Under the pieces are notes generated by a model that saw nothing but the letters and a program-made list of their open reading frames with translations, was not told where the DNA came from and did no database searches. The translations under genes were made by a program, and so were the position numbers. Source: Chitinophaga lutea (GTDB lineage Bacteria > Bacteroidota > Bacteroidia > Chitinophagales > Chitinophagaceae). Taken from it: 64,000 nt of DNA. Within the stretch, counting starts at the first letter, position 1. Each line of letters starts with the position of its first letter. This document shows positions 52,637-60,214 of this stretch, one piece after another. The stretch lies in assembly GCF_003813775.1 (NCBI RefSeq), contig NZ_RPDH01000001.1:1550001-1614000 (forward strand). The letters run 5' to 3'.

Positions 52637-52681
52637 TAATGTTTATAAATGCTAATATTTGATTAGCAAAAGTAAACATTA
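52637..52681 (-). promoter_or_regulatory. Nested 45-bp dyad operator with promoter at phnA
   Basis: Two inverted repeats share one axis at 52659: outer TAATGTTTA / TAAACATTA (9 bp) and inner GCTAAT / ATTAGC (6 bp), with 5-nt spacers on both sides. On the minus strand TACTTTTG (52674-52667), a perfect -7 box, lies inside the dyad, 33 bp before the phnA start. A dimer-of-dimers regulator, perhaps the XRE-cupin protein encoded next, could block or control transcription here. Confidence 0.65.
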
Positions 52682-52830
52682 TTTACAAAGTGTGGTATTA
52701 AATTTTTCTTACGGAGGAGGGATTTTGTAACCGGGATTGGTCCGCAAGACAGGGAAATGAGTCAATCCCCGCCGGGGCGCTGACAAATCGTTTGGTATAT
52801 AGGCGAACGGCTGCCCCACAGGAATTCACC

Positions 52831-53415
52831 CTATTTCTCCGTTTCCTGGAAGAAGTAAATAACCAGCAGCAAGGCATCGTCGTCCCCGACGTTGGAAGGT
52901 TTATGGCCGAGGCGGCCGTCGAAAAAGATGGAGTCGCCGCTGTGGAGGATGTGGGTTTCGCCGTTGATGAGGTATTCCACGGTACCCCTGATCACGTATT
53001 TGTATTCGTAGGCGTCCGTTTTGACGATCTGGTTGCGACGGGCGCCCTGTTTAAGTTCCAGCAGTACGAAGTCGGTGGGGCCGCCCTTGATGCTGCGGGT
53101 AAGGATGCGTTTATACTGGAAACCTTTGGCGCTTTCCTTTTCGAAAGCCTGGTATTCGTCTTTTCGTTTGATCAGCACTTTGGCGGCCTGCTTGTGCTGG
53201 TTGATGTCCATGAAAAACTCGTTCATGTCCAGGTTCAGGGCGCGGATGATATTGACCAGCACCAGTAGCGACGGCACCGTACGGTTATTTTCGATCTGGG
53301 AGATCAGCCCTTTGCTCACGTCCGCTTTATCCGCCAGTTCCTGAACGGTAATCCCTTTTGCCTTACGTTTCTCCTTGATCTTGTTACTGATCTGGATGAT
53401 AATATCTTCTTGCAT
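52831..53415 (-). CDS. XRE-cupin transcriptional regulator of the phosphonate locus
   Basis: This 194-residue regulator has an N-terminal XRE helix-turn-helix (GITVQELADKADVSKGLISQIENNRTVPSL, about 20-50) and a C-terminal cupin (EYLINGETHILHSGDSIFFDGRLGHKPSN, about 145-175) that probably binds a small ligand. XRE-cupin proteins commonly control amine or phosphonate catabolism. It lies upstream of, and in the same direction as, phnA-phnY, with a 197-bp gap containing the dyad operator. The ligand is unknown; a pathway intermediate is likely. Confidence 0.9.
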   Translation of the reverse strand: MQEDIIIQISNKIKEKRKAKGITVQELADKADVSKGLISQIENNRTVPSLLVLVNIIRALNLDMNEFFMDINQHKQAAKVLIKRKDEYQAFEKESAKGFQYKRILTRSIKGGPTDFVLLELKQGARRNQIVKTDAYEYKYVIRGTVEYLINGETHILHSGDSIFFDGRLGHKPSNVGDDDALLLVIYFFQETEK

Positions 53416-53477
53416 ACCATTTCCGTATAATGGGACAAATTAGATATTTTAGCGCATATAGGGCGAAAAGAATACGC

Positions 53478-53485
53478 TACTTTTG
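53478..53485 (+). promoter_or_regulatory. -7 promoter element of marC
   Basis: TACTTTTG matches TAnnTTTG and ends 15 nt before the ATG at 53501. It lies in the divergent gap shared with the XRE-cupin gene. Confidence 0.55.
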
Positions 53486-53500
53486 CCAAAATTCCATCAT

Positions 53501-54070
53501 ATGTTCAGTTTAGACCAGATCATCACCGTTGGATTTACCCTGTTTGCCGTGATCGACATCCTGGGGTCGATCCCCATCCTGCTGTCGCTGAAGGAAAAGA
53601 TCGGCGAGATCAATGCCGTAAAGGCCACGCTGGCTTCGGGCGTGCTGATGGTGGTGTTTCTGCTGGTGGGAGAAGCCTTCCTGAAGCTCATGAGCGTAGA
53701 CTTGCAGTCCTTTGCGGTGGCGGGCTCCATCGTGATCTTCATCATCGGGCTGGAGATGATACTGGGCATTGAGTTTTTCAAAAGCGACCAGGACACCAAG
53801 ACCGGGAGCCTCGTACCCATCGCCTTCCCCCTGATCGCCGGCTCCGGTACACTCACCACTATTATGTCGTTAAAGGCCGATTTCGGCGATTATAATATCC
53901 TGGCGGGCATCCTGGTGAACCTGATCATTATCTACGCCGTACTGCGCTCCCTGAGCTGGATAGAGCGCATCCTCGGAAAGGCGGGACTGATGGTGGTGCG
54001 CAAGTTTTTCGGGGTGATTCTGCTGGCTATTGCGGTGCGTATTTTCAAGAGCAATATCGGTACTTTATAA
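53501..54070 (+). CDS. MarC-family integral membrane protein
   Basis: The 189-residue protein has six predicted membrane segments and MarC/UPF0056 signatures: FAVIDILGSIPILLSL in the first third and VPIAFPLIAGSGTLTTIMSL in the middle. The transported substrate of the family is unsettled. The start at 53501 (MFSLDQIITVG) follows the promoter element; the frame opens earlier at 53483, within the promoter. Its stop is 49 bp before the tRNA-Arg gene. Confidence 0.9.
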   Translation: MFSLDQIITVGFTLFAVIDILGSIPILLSLKEKIGEINAVKATLASGVLMVVFLLVGEAFLKLMSVDLQSFAVAGSIVIFIIGLEMILGIEFFKSDQDTKTGSLVPIAFPLIAGSGTLTTIMSLKADFGDYNILAGILVNLIIIYAVLRSLSWIERILGKAGLMVVRKFFGVILLAIAVRIFKSNIGTL

Positions 54071-54118
54071 AAATCTTTCGGAAATTGGTAAATTAGTTTA
54101 GTTTTGCAGACCTTTTTT

Positions 54119-54190
54119 GGCTCCGTCGTACAATGGATAGTACATTAGTCTCCGAAGCTGAGGATCCAGGTTCGATTCCTGGCGGGGCTA
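54119..54190 (+). tRNA. tRNA-Arg (anticodon CCG)
   Basis: The 72-nt gene folds as a standard cloverleaf: acceptor GGCTCCG / CGGGGCT, D-stem GTAC / GTAC, anticodon arm TTAGT-CTCCGAA-GCTGA with anticodon CCG, and T-arm CCAGG-TTCGATT-CCTGG. The discriminator is A and CCA is not encoded. It reads CGG codons. Its 3' end is the likely attachment site of the integrative element that follows. Confidence 0.95.
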
Positions 54191-54431
54191 CGAAAAATAT
54201 GGTAGTTTGGAACATCAATCACAGGTACCTCTTCGGGTACCCATTGACTTCAGCTGAATCTTTTCAATTGATTTCCATCCTTCCATATCGGCAAGTTCGA
54301 TTCCTGTCAGAACCAGATAAGCGGTAAAATTTCATCGGGTACCTACGCAGGTACCCAATAAAATTTATCATATTTACTTGTCTGTTTTTCACATCGAAGG
54401 GAGCGATCTTTTCGATTCCAGGCGAGGCTAC
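54171..54431 (+). repeat. tRNA 3'-end remnants (attachment-site-like direct repeats)
   Basis: The tRNA T-arm and acceptor sequence TTCGATTCCTGGCGGGGCTAC (54171-54191) recurs with two mismatches at 54411-54431. A shorter match, TTCGATTCCTG, lies at 54296-54306. Spacings are 125 and 115 bp. These look like att scars from successive integrations. Confidence 0.7.
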
Positions 54432-54592
54432 TAAGTCACGATTCAAAGGCGTTCAAACGAACGCCTTTTTTTATGCAAATCCCCGTCCGGCCCACGTTTC
54501 AAAAGATTTTTCAGTTCAATTTAGTCTAACCGGATGCATCCAATCCGGGCACTGATTCGGGTACCTATTCGGGTACCTATATTTGAGGTACC
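54224..54592. repeat. Seven GGTACC palindromes, six arranged in 12-bp pairs
   Basis: GGTACC occurs at 54224, 54236, 54338, 54350, 54560, 54572 and 54587. Three pairs are each exactly 12 bp apart, and most sites extend to (C)GGGTACC(T/C). They lie between the tRNA gene and the recombinase gene, where arm-type integrase or excisionase sites would be expected, or where a regulator of int could bind. Confidence 0.75.
54445..54472 (+). terminator. Terminator downstream of the tRNA-Arg remnants
   Basis: GGCGTTC / GAACGCC stem with loop AAAC, followed by seven T residues. It lies 14 bp after the third tRNA 3'-end copy and may be the original tRNA-Arg terminator, displaced by inserted DNA. Confidence 0.8.
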
Positions 54593-54644
54593 CGAATTTT
54601 TTTCAACGCCCTGCCACTTGCAAACGACATTAAAAACATTCGTT

Positions 54645-56210
54645 ATGCAAGTGCTACAAAAATTATCACTCCGGCTTTATCGCCGGGCTTCGAAAACCGA
54701 CAAGGACGGCTGCGCGCCTATTTATTGTAAAGTCACCATTGACGGGATGGAAGATGTGCTGTCATCCGGCATCAAGGTGCAGCTGGACGACTGGGACAAG
54801 GACGATAAAGTAGTCCGTCCCACCCATCCTGAGTATAAAGCCCACAACAAACGGCTCCGGCAACTCGTCACCGACCTGGAACGGCATTTTGATTTGGTCG
54901 TCGCCAAAAACGGCGTTGCGCTCCCCGGCCAGGTCATTGAATCCTATCAGACGCCGGTGAATGGCGCAAAAATGCGGGAGGAAAAACAGGCCAATGCGGC
55001 CCTGTCGGCGGAGGTAGACCGCGTTTTGCCGCAGGTGATCCAATATTTTACCCTACAGGAACGGGCCGAAAACCGCCGCCTCGGGCACAACATGGAACAC
55101 ATCCAAAAAGAACTGGAACAGCTAAAGACCGTGCTGCAGCAGCAGTTACCGGCCTTGATCAAAAAAGCCAACAAGCTATTCGACGACAAGAGCTGGACAA
55201 AAACCTTTATGCTCGCAATGGACGAAAGTTTGATCCACTTTTTGCAACAGGTCATCAATGGTAACGGTTCCTATAATACCCTGAAAAAAAAGTGGAATAC
55301 CAAAAACCGGTGGAGCGAATTTCTCAATACCCGGTATAACGTTAGCGATATGCACTTTAATTTGCTGGAATCCAAAATACTCGATGCCTTTGTACTCAAT
55401 GAACAAAACATTTATCAGAACCAGCATAACACGATCTGGAAATATGTGTCGGTGACAAAAGCCGTCATTGCAAGGGCCATCCTCAACAAATGGATTGTTG
55501 TCAGTCCATTTGTCGGCTACAAGTTTACCTACCGCGAACCGGAGCGCAAAGAATGGCCCACGATGGAGGAAATGGTGAAACTGATCAAACATGACTTCCG
55601 GGGGAGTCATTTGGAAGTGGTGCGGGATATATTCGTATACCAAAGTTTTGCAGCCCCGGCCTATTCTGAACTGCACCGACTGAGCCGGGAGCAGCTGATC
55701 ACCGGCATTGACGGAAAACTGTGGGCCGATCAGGATCGTCGCAAAACTCAATCCGAAGAAACGATCCCCCTGCTGCCGATCTGCGTAGAAATTTTAGAAA
55801 AATACAAAAATCACCCCCGCTGCATCCGCACCGGCAAGATGCTGCCCGTACCCACCGGCCAGTACTACAATCGATGCCTCAAGGAAATTGGCGAGATCGT
55901 TGGCATCCCCTGCCTGAAACAAAGCCATCAGGCCCGATACTTTTTTGCCAACGAGGTAGCCTATGAAATTGTTCCCGACCGGCAGCTGATCGGCAAGATG
56001 ATGGGGCAGCGGGATGGTAAAACGATTAACACCTATATCAAACCGAAAAAGAAACATATTGCCCGCGGGATGGATCAGATACAGAAAGCGTTGTACGAAG
56101 GCAGCGGGCCACTCGCACCAAAAGAGCCGGATAACAGCATAGTGGACGGTGGGGCAAAGGTGATACAGATGCCGGCTTTAAACAGCGGGTTCAGCAAATT
56201 GACGACCTGA
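54645..56210 (+). CDS. Tyrosine recombinase/integrase of the element
   Basis: This 521-residue phage-type integrase should catalyse insertion at tRNA-Arg. It has an N-terminal arm-binding domain (LRLYRRASKTDKDGCAPIYCKV), a SAM-like core-binding domain (about 225-330) and a C-terminal catalytic domain. His428-x2-Arg431 and nucleophile Tyr464 are present. The usual first arginine is replaced in YQSFAAPAYSEL, and the second His is Gln455 in MMGQRDGKT. Loss of the first Arg is known in CTnDOT-like Bacteroidota recombinases; the Gln is unusual. The start at 54645 (MQVLQKLSLRLYRR) is family-like; the frame from 54534 would run through the GGTACC sites. Confidence 0.88.
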   Translation: MQVLQKLSLRLYRRASKTDKDGCAPIYCKVTIDGMEDVLSSGIKVQLDDWDKDDKVVRPTHPEYKAHNKRLRQLVTDLERHFDLVVAKNGVALPGQVIESYQTPVNGAKMREEKQANAALSAEVDRVLPQVIQYFTLQERAENRRLGHNMEHIQKELEQLKTVLQQQLPALIKKANKLFDDKSWTKTFMLAMDESLIHFLQQVINGNGSYNTLKKKWNTKNRWSEFLNTRYNVSDMHFNLLESKILDAFVLNEQNIYQNQHNTIWKYVSVTKAVIARAILNKWIVVSPFVGYKFTYREPERKEWPTMEEMVKLIKHDFRGSHLEVVRDIFVYQSFAAPAYSELHRLSREQLITGIDGKLWADQDRRKTQSEETIPLLPICVEILEKYKNHPRCIRTGKMLPVPTGQYYNRCLKEIGEIVGIPCLKQSHQARYFFANEVAYEIVPDRQLIGKMMGQRDGKTINTYIKPKKKHIARGMDQIQKALYEGSGPLAPKEPDNSIVDGGAKVIQMPALNSGFSKLTT

Positions 56211-56323
56211 AGCAATCGGTCAGGCACCGGTGACCGGCAACCGCGCCACCGCCCCGGCAATGGATTAACTTTACCAGCCCCCTGCCACCGAGCGCATTAT
56301 TAAACCATCTAATCATTTTACAC

Positions 56324-56566
56324 ATGAACACATTAATCATCTATCGCGTTGTCGCTTTGCTGCTGGCCGGTTTGGGCATCCTCATTCACTACCGGGTAGG
56401 CCGGGCGCGCTTTAACCGTCGAAACGCTGCGGGCGTAGAGCAGTTCCGTGGCTACGGCCAGCAGTTGGGCACCCAGTTCGGGGAACGCCTTGCAAAAATT
56501 ATCGCATGGGGGCTGATCCTCGCAGGATTTGCCCTGTTCGTTCATAGCCTGCCAGCCAAGATGTGA
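56324..56566 (+). CDS. Small membrane protein of Bacteroidota mobile elements
   Basis: This 80-residue protein has two membrane segments (about 5-24 and 58-76) separated by a basic Gln/Arg-rich loop (VGRARFNRRNAAGVEQFRGYGQQLG). It occurs often near integrases of Bacteroidota elements; function unknown. Its last codons, encoding FVHSLP, are duplicated at 59172-59198 beyond the cargo genes, marking a recombination point. Confidence 0.65.
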   Translation: MNTLIIYRVVALLLAGLGILIHYRVGRARFNRRNAAGVEQFRGYGQQLGTQFGERLAKIIAWGLILAGFALFVHSLPAKM

Positions 56567-56797
56567 TTCTGGCATTAACTTCCATGTGTTGCAACCCATT
56601 GCAATGCCAATTTAGCAGCACACACTGTTACACTTAAGTAAAATCTGTCCCAAACGGCCCGCCACTACGGTGATTTTCACACAAACAAGTTGGCGGCCCG
56701 GATTTTGTCTGCCACACATGCCCCGCCAGCCATCCTACCGGTGAACAGTCAACGAGATTGATAATAAGCAGGGACACTAAACCGTAAAAAATACTAT
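56567..56797. other. 231-bp gap before the HEPN-motif gene
   Basis: Nothing coding is seen. Approximate inverted sequences GGCCCGCCA (about 56655) and TTGGCGGCCC (about 56689) could form a loose hairpin upstream of the cargo gene. Confidence 0.3.
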
Positions 56798-58234
56798 ATG
56801 GATAATGAATTACAAAAATTACCAGACCAAACACCCGTGATCGAAAAACAAGTACAGCGCATCACGGACTTTTTAAACGAAATGGGCTTACCCTCCGACA
56901 ACATCATTGCTCCGTTGGATCAGCGCGAAAAAATCGGGAAGAACCTGCCAGACCTGATTTACAATTTGCCCGCTGAAGTAAAAACCGGGGCAAGATACCT
57001 TTCCAAAGTAGTAGTAGGGGCAGGCTTCGGGCTATTTGACTACGCCTTAAATTCGATTTGGAACGAAGTTGTACTGGCCCTTCGGAAAATTGCCATTACC
57101 TACGGACTGGATATATTTTTCGATAAGGCAGTGGGAGCTGCCAGCCGGGGTAACTTCAAGGACGAAGATGATTTGGGGATGCTTAAAGACATCGTGCTGC
57201 TGGACACCTGCAAAAAACTGGAACTCATCTCCGAATCCACTTACAAAAAGTTAGCGCACATCTTAGATATGCGCAATGATATCGGTATCTCACATCCCAC
57301 CAATGCCAACATCAACGCTTTTGAGCTAATGGGGTGGGTTGAAACCTGCATCAAAGAGGTATTACAGGATCAACCGTCACCGGATGCCATTCAGGTCAAG
57401 TCGTTGATCACCAATTTTAAGGAATACGCTGATCTGGTTGATCAGGCATGGATCGATCAGGTCACCCCCAAACTAAAGGCTCTCCCCACCCATCACTGCG
57501 ATAGTATAATCCGAACACTGTTTGGCGTATACGTTTCAAAAGAAACCGGGCCAACACTGGCAAAAAACATCTCCGTATTAGCCCCGGTAGTCTGGCCACT
57601 CACATCTACTGACGAAAAAGACAGGTTAGGGTTCATACTTGCCGGATACAATAATAATTTACACAAAGACAAACACACCAAAGGCATAGAATTTTTCGGA
57701 TTCGTAAAGGGTAACAACCACCGAACAATCAATGAAAGAACTGTTGCACTGGATAATTTAGCCAGCCGGCTAAAAAATGCGCACTTTGGCTGGGATAACT
57801 TCATGAATGAGCCGCCCATTATCGAGGAGATCATGACCTTCATTGAAAAGCCTGACGATATCCCGCAACAGGTTGTTCACAACCTGGTAAAAACAATTAC
57901 CTTATGCAGAATTGGTCGAGGGATTCCTTATAACAACGGTGTGTCGCAACGCGCCAAACCGTATTACAATATGTTCATGAAAATTATTGGCCCGCGCTAT
58001 GCCGATCTTGTCATGTTTGAACTTACACAACCTGACGCACAGCGAAAGCTGCAAAAATCCAGCATAGCCTTAACAGCCTGCAAAGAAATGCTTACTCACC
58101 TTCATTCCACGGTCATCAATGGCCGCCAAAAGGAAGGCTTGGAATACCTTATTGCCAATATTGAAAAATCGGCATCGACTGTATATAGTAAGCAGTTTCA
58201 ACAAATCTCCGCACCATTTATTACATGGTCGTAA
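56798..58234 (+). CDS. HEPN-motif protein of unknown function (defence candidate)
   Basis: I do not recognise the family as a whole. The 478-residue protein has an acidic N-terminus, a helical region (55-185) and a large C-terminal helical part. Residues 135-166 read as a HEPN core: LLDTCKKLELISESTYKKLAHILDMRN leading to Arg159-Asn160 and His166, an Rx6H catalytic-type motif seen in HEPN ribonucleases. There is a possible amphipathic or membrane helix at about 69-100. It is the first gene of a cargo module on the integrative element, with A+T-rich codon use. RNA cleavage in phage defence or growth control is inference. Confidence 0.6.
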   Translation: MDNELQKLPDQTPVIEKQVQRITDFLNEMGLPSDNIIAPLDQREKIGKNLPDLIYNLPAEVKTGARYLSKVVVGAGFGLFDYALNSIWNEVVLALRKIAITYGLDIFFDKAVGAASRGNFKDEDDLGMLKDIVLLDTCKKLELISESTYKKLAHILDMRNDIGISHPTNANINAFELMGWVETCIKEVLQDQPSPDAIQVKSLITNFKEYADLVDQAWIDQVTPKLKALPTHHCDSIIRTLFGVYVSKETGPTLAKNISVLAPVVWPLTSTDEKDRLGFILAGYNNNLHKDKHTKGIEFFGFVKGNNHRTINERTVALDNLASRLKNAHFGWDNFMNEPPIIEEIMTFIEKPDDIPQQVVHNLVKTITLCRIGRGIPYNNGVSQRAKPYYNMFMKIIGPRYADLVMFELTQPDAQRKLQKSSIALTACKEMLTHLHSTVINGRQKEGLEYLIANIEKSASTVYSKQFQQISAPFITWS

Positions 58235-58339
58235 ACCCAATATCGGAAAAATGCCCGGCACTGTACCATACCGTGCCGGGCAGGATTCTGGTAAACTCTA
58301 TTCGATTTCATCTTCAACTTTCACCCCCACGAAAACATC

Positions 58340-59113
58340 ATGGCAACACAAACATTTGGAGAAATTAGAAATGCCGCAGTTGAACTTTGGACAAAATCCC
58401 TCAACAGAACCAGGCAGGAAGGCGATCTCACAGACGATTATAGCGCAAGCCTTCTATGCACATGGCAATCAGACTGCGGAAAAGCCTGCAACAAACATTG
58501 CAGCTTCTATTGCAGTCTGGGGGACTGGCTCAACAACATATCTGACATTCTATATGACGAAAGGTGGGACAACCTAAGCGACGAAGACCATGAGGTAATA
58601 TTTCGCTTTTATACGAAAATAATGTTGCTTGTCTCCGAAGTAGTAGAGGATTTTCTGCACCTTCACAGGCGGGTCAACAACACCAAAGAAAAATCAGACG
58701 CAAGCAGGGATTTTGAAAAGGGTGCATTTGCCGCAGACGAGACCCGGAATCTTTCAAATTTTATCAATTCCGTAGGTAAACACAAAACCGAAAGGAACAA
58801 TCTGCACGTATGCAATCATCACCTCACAACAGAGTTCGAGGATTTTGGTGCCAAACCCACGGCAAATCAAATAAGACTGGATCAATTACAATGGGACGCT
58901 GCCGATCAAAACACCACCATCCTGATGCCCCGGCTGAATTACTTTATTGAAGTAATTGCCAGAATGCACGATCGGTTACATGAATTGCTGCAAGACCCAA
59001 CCTATTCCAAAAGGGTTTACGATCTATACGCAGACAAATTCGGCGACCAGGATGACGAAGACGGCCCAGAAGTGATAATTTATGAAGAAGACCCCACCGA
59101 ACCGGCAGCGTAA
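58340..59113 (+). CDS. Hypothetical cargo protein with N-terminal cysteine cluster
   Basis: The 257-residue protein is not recognised. Five cysteines lie within 19 residues (40, 46, 50, 54, 58; pattern Cx5Cx3Cx3Cx3C), suggesting a metal or Fe-S site. Helical sequence follows, with KHKTERNNLHVCNHH at about 147-161, in which Arg152-Asn153 and His156 or His160 weakly recall a HEPN motif. The C-terminus is very acidic. It follows the HEPN-motif gene by 105 bp on the same strand and shares its A+T bias, so the two may work together. Confidence 0.6.
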   Translation: MATQTFGEIRNAAVELWTKSLNRTRQEGDLTDDYSASLLCTWQSDCGKACNKHCSFYCSLGDWLNNISDILYDERWDNLSDEDHEVIFRFYTKIMLLVSEVVEDFLHLHRRVNNTKEKSDASRDFEKGAFAADETRNLSNFINSVGKHKTERNNLHVCNHHLTTEFEDFGAKPTANQIRLDQLQWDAADQNTTILMPRLNYFIEVIARMHDRLHELLQDPTYSKRVYDLYADKFGDQDDEDGPEVIIYEEDPTEPAA

Positions 59114-59159
59114 CAACGGTAAGGTCACACAGGTCTTAGCGGTGAAAATATTTAATTAG

Positions 59160-59198
59160 TTTTTCAACATTTTTGTTCATAGCCTGCCAAACAAATGA
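59160..59198 (+). pseudogene. Duplicated 3' end of the small membrane protein gene
   Basis: In frame the stretch reads FFNIFVHSLPNK and then stop, matching the end FALFVHSLPAKM of the gene at 56324-56566. The 15 bases GTTCATAGCCTGCCA (59175-59189) are identical to 56540-56554. The rest of the gene is absent. The two copies bracket the two cargo genes. Confidence 0.65.
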
Positions 59199-59233
59199 AG
59201 CACTCCGCTGCTGCCGCAGGGCAAGAAAACAAA

Positions 59234-59258
59234 AAACACACTCATGAAGAGTGTGTTT
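59234..59258. terminator. Hairpin after the cargo genes
   Basis: A perfect 10-bp stem AAACACACTC / GAGTGTGTTT with loop ATGAA and A-rich sequence upstream. The T-run is only three bases on the plus strand, but the A-run makes it a better terminator for the minus-strand crp-like transcript. No gene is supported in the rest of 59114-59437. Confidence 0.6.
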
Positions 59259-59437
59259 GATTGCTACCAGCGAGCCTTTGCCTGAAGTTTTTTTTATAGA
59301 AGCGCAAGACGATGGCTGAAAAGGCTACACCTGCCAAGTCAATCGCCCAGTGCAATAGAAAGTCCCCTTGCCTTGATTGCCTCCTGTGCTATACGTTCAG
59401 CGGACGTTTTATATGCCGCATGCGGGTAAACATCGGT

Positions 59438-60214
59438 TCACACATCTTTCACCAGCTGGCCCACCACCTCATTTTTCACCCGGCTAAAAGTTTCGGGCGA
59501 TACGTCCAGATAGGTTGCCAGTAGCTTGTGCTGAATGCGTATGAAATATTCCGGGTGGCTATCCAACAACGCCTTCATTTGCGTTCGCACGTCCAGTCGC
59601 AGCCAGGCATCTACCCTCGCACGTTCAATCAAAAAGGAAATCATCATCATTCTCACCAAACGGCTGATAAAATGACTGCCGGCCCTCAATTCCAGAAACC
59701 GGGTTCTGGGCAGTGACAGCATCGTGGTTTTGGTAACCGCTTCCAAAAAGTAGTTGGATAGGCTGTCGCTGTAGAAGGAGACCTCAGAGCCGGCCAACTG
59801 GCCTTCCATCGCAAATTGCGCCGTCACCTGATCACCCCTCCTGATAAAATACCGGCGCACGATGCCAGCAACCACCAGATGCAGCCACTCTTCGGTATCG
59901 CCCGCCGCCAATATTTGAGTGCCTTTATCAAACATCCGAAACGCCATGCAGTCCGCTAAGACACTCAGTTCTGCCTCGGGGACCATCAAGGGTTGGCCCG
60001 TACGGGACGGAAGACTTAAACAATATTGCCGTAGCAGTATCATTTTCTGTTCACTGCCCATCCCCGAAGGATCTACCCCGGCGACCGGTAATGCCGGTTC
60101 CGGCACGCCTTTTTCATCCGGGTGCCCCTTTGAAGAAAAATCCATCCGCAAAATTTTTTTGTATAAAATGGCCCGTCTCGATGCACCGTGCTCAAAGCGC
60201 GGTAACTTCATCAT
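59438..60214 (-). CDS. Crp/Fnr-family transcriptional regulator
   Basis: The 258-residue product has a cyclic-nucleotide-binding-like beta-barrel (about 85-180; MFDKGTQILAAGDTEEWLHLVVAGIVRRYFI) and a C-terminal helix-turn-helix (HKLLATYLDVSPETFSRVKNEV). It lacks Fnr cysteines and cAMP-contact residues are not evident, so the ligand is open. The N-terminal 60 residues are an atypical Pro-rich extension. Start choice: TGATG overlap with the upstream stop places the ATG at 60214; a GTG at 60217 or an ATG at 60211 is possible. It is coupled to the small gene upstream. Confidence 0.82.
   Translation of the reverse strand: MMKLPRFEHGASRRAILYKKILRMDFSSKGHPDEKGVPEPALPVAGVDPSGMGSEQKMILLRQYCLSLPSRTGQPLMVPEAELSVLADCMAFRMFDKGTQILAAGDTEEWLHLVVAGIVRRYFIRRGDQVTAQFAMEGQLAGSEVSFYSDSLSNYFLEAVTKTTMLSLPRTRFLELRAGSHFISRLVRMMMISFLIERARVDAWLRLDVRTQMKALLDSHPEYFIRIQHKLLATYLDVSPETFSRVKNEVVGQLVKDV

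Noticed and set aside
54119..54592. CRISPR-like array in the repeat region beside the tRNA gene
   Set aside because: Repeats are only 6-11 bp, palindromic and irregularly spaced as groups; there are no spacers of uniform length and no cas genes.
59312..59524. 70-residue plus-strand frame
   Set aside because: It overlaps the end of the crp-like gene on the opposite strand, is short and shows no family features.
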